DNA from: Acidobacteriota bacterium
GTDB lineage: Bacteria; Acidobacteriota; Terriglobia; 2-12-FULL-54-10
NCBI GenBank assembly: GCA_016191085.1
Contig: JACPPJ010000038.1
Location: 1-64,000, forward strand
DNA: 64,000 nucleotides
Reading direction: 5' to 3'
Below are positions 63,084 through 64,000 of this stretch, one piece after another; position 1 is the stretch's first letter; every line of letters starts with the position of its first letter. A program made the translations under genes and the position numbers. Below the pieces are notes generated by a model. It did no database searches and was not told where the DNA came from. It saw only the letters and a program-made list of their open reading frames with translations.

Positions 63084-63191
63084 TCACAGATTATTCCATA
63101 TATCGGCTCTCGCGAGAACGGATCTCCAGTGACCGCTGTTCGGGGATTCACTTTTTTGACGCTGCCCCTCGTTTCCTGTTAAATACGACCC

Positions 63192-64000
63192 ATGCTCAAC
63201 AGCAGCCGACGCGAGCGGTGGATCGTCCCATTAGCCCTTCTCGGGTTCACAATCTTTTTCTACTGGAAAGTGATTTTTACAAATCGCGTGATGTTCCCCT
63301 GGGACATCGCCGGATTTTTCTATCCCACTCTCAATTTCATCCACGAAGAGCTGCGCCATTTTCGCCTGCCGTTTTGGAATGCTTACGTCATGTCCGGCTT
63401 TCCCATCATCGGCGACCCTGAGGCACAGATTTTTTATCCGCCGAACTGGCTGATGCTGCTCGTCCAGCCGTTTGAATCACTGTCGTACAAGACGGTAGAG
63501 ATCCAACTCATTTTCCATTTTCTCTTAGCCGGCGTGTTCATGTATTACCTGGCCAGGAGCTATGTTCACAGTGCGACTGCAGCGCTCATATCCGCAGTTC
63601 TGTTCGAGTTCTGCGGCGCCATGGTCGCTCACACGCAACACTTGGCTTCAATTGAAACGATGGCCTGGTACCCGCTCATATTCCTGCTGGCCAGGCGAGG
63701 TCTGCTGGAGAATCGCTTCCCGCTCACAGTGGCAGCCGGCGCGCTGTTCGGAATCCAGGTCCTGGCCGGTCATGCCCAGCACTCGGTCTATTTAGGACTG
63801 CTGCTGCTTCTGTACTTTGCGTACGAGGCTTGCTGCGGCCCTTTGCGGAAGCAGCTTTGGCCATGCTGGATCTATTCGCTGGCCGTGATTGCCGGGATTG
63901 GAGCAGCACTCTCGATGGTGCAGTTGATCCCCAGCATGGAATTGGGGAGCCTTTCCGTTCGAAAATACATCACCTACTTTGACGTTGTACAAGGAAACGA
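63192..64000 (+). CDS. YfhO-like membrane protein, 5' part (cut by window edge)
   Basis: An open frame from ATG 63192 runs off the window, with at least 269 residues visible: ERWIVPLALLGFTIFFYWKV, MFPWDIAGFFYPTLNFIHEE, MSGFPIIGDPEAQIFYPPNW and LAGHAQHSVYLGLLLLLYFA. The layout of one N-terminal span, a large external loop with a 'D-PEAQ-FYP' pattern, then repeated spans is that of YfhO and related GT-C-fold glycosyltransferase-like membrane proteins, which modify cell-surface polymers. The catalytic loop aspartate is plausibly in the WDIAG or GDPEA segment. The remainder is outside the window. Confidence 0.75.
   Translation, partial: MLNSSRRERWIVPLALLGFTIFFYWKVIFTNRVMFPWDIAGFFYPTLNFIHEELRHFRLPFWNAYVMSGFPIIGDPEAQIFYPPNWLMLLVQPFESLSYKTVEIQLIFHFLLAGVFMYYLARSYVHSATAALISAVLFEFCGAMVAHTQHLASIETMAWYPLIFLLARRGLLENRFPLTVAAGALFGIQVLAGHAQHSVYLGLLLLLYFAYEACCGPLRKQLWPCWIYSLAVIAGIGAALSMVQLIPSMELGSLSVRKYITYFDVVQGN

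Overview
The window looks like a piece of an acidobacterial chromosome, most like the Solibacter/Bryobacter lineage. This is inferred from content, not from a database search. The pointers are two secreted proteins with the C-terminal domain known as TIGR03437 (ending in a 'PGFVGLYQINxxVP' signature), two Oar-like TonB-dependent receptors of about 1000 residues, many secreted proteins of unknown role, and frequent GTG and TTG starts. Base composition is moderately GC-rich and even. There is no rRNA, CRISPR array or prophage. The only mobile-element trace is the 5' end of an IS630-type transposase gene cut by the left edge.

Layout. 0-6.7 kb: AI-2E-type permease, polyphosphate pair (Ppx/GppA-HD phosphatase and Ppk1), a decayed DUF2382 stress gene and small membrane stress proteins. 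7-13 kb: a secreted protein with one haem-binding CxxCH motif, a MoxR ATPase plus CoxE-like VWA pair, a YihY/BrkB membrane protein and a glycine-zipper envelope protein. 13-23 kb: a frameshifted class III CoA-transferase, then a giant poly-HAMP hybrid histidine kinase (eleven 92-residue repeats, GAF, kinase, three receivers) followed 13 bases later by a second hybrid kinase. 23.7-26.7 kb: first TonB receptor. 26.9-32.8 kb: a tightly coupled minus-strand operon (GNAT-like protein, asparagine synthetase-like amidotransferase, acyl carrier protein, AMP-forming ligase, NadE-like amidating synthetase). This is the best candidate in the window for an undescribed biosynthetic system. 33-38 kb: stress proteins, a membrane site-2 protease, a sensor kinase, tRNA-Ser(CGA) and tadA. 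38-45 kb: orphan NuoI, HicB-like antitoxin, S41 protease, TPR protein, OmpH/Skp chaperone and a translationally coupled secreted protein/matrixin pair. 45-50 kb: acyl-CoA carboxylase beta subunit, TPR protein, a 131-bp palindromic element and the first IlvD. 50-56 kb: second TonB receptor and a beta-propeller gene interrupted by an in-frame TGA. 56-60 kb: ilvC-ilvD, YggS and YggU. 60-64 kb: M24 peptidase, small membrane proteins and the start of a YfhO-like membrane protein.

Two themes link the genes. One is branched-chain amino-acid synthesis: two unlike dihydroxy-acid dehydratases and a ketol-acid reductoisomerase, with an acyl-CoA carboxylase that may serve leucine breakdown. The other is envelope sensing, secretion and stress: three histidine kinases, outer-membrane receptors, secreted proteases, periplasmic chaperone and stress proteins. 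Four genes are broken by frameshift, internal deletion or stop, so either gene decay or residual sequencing error is present. Read-level checking of those sites would settle which.
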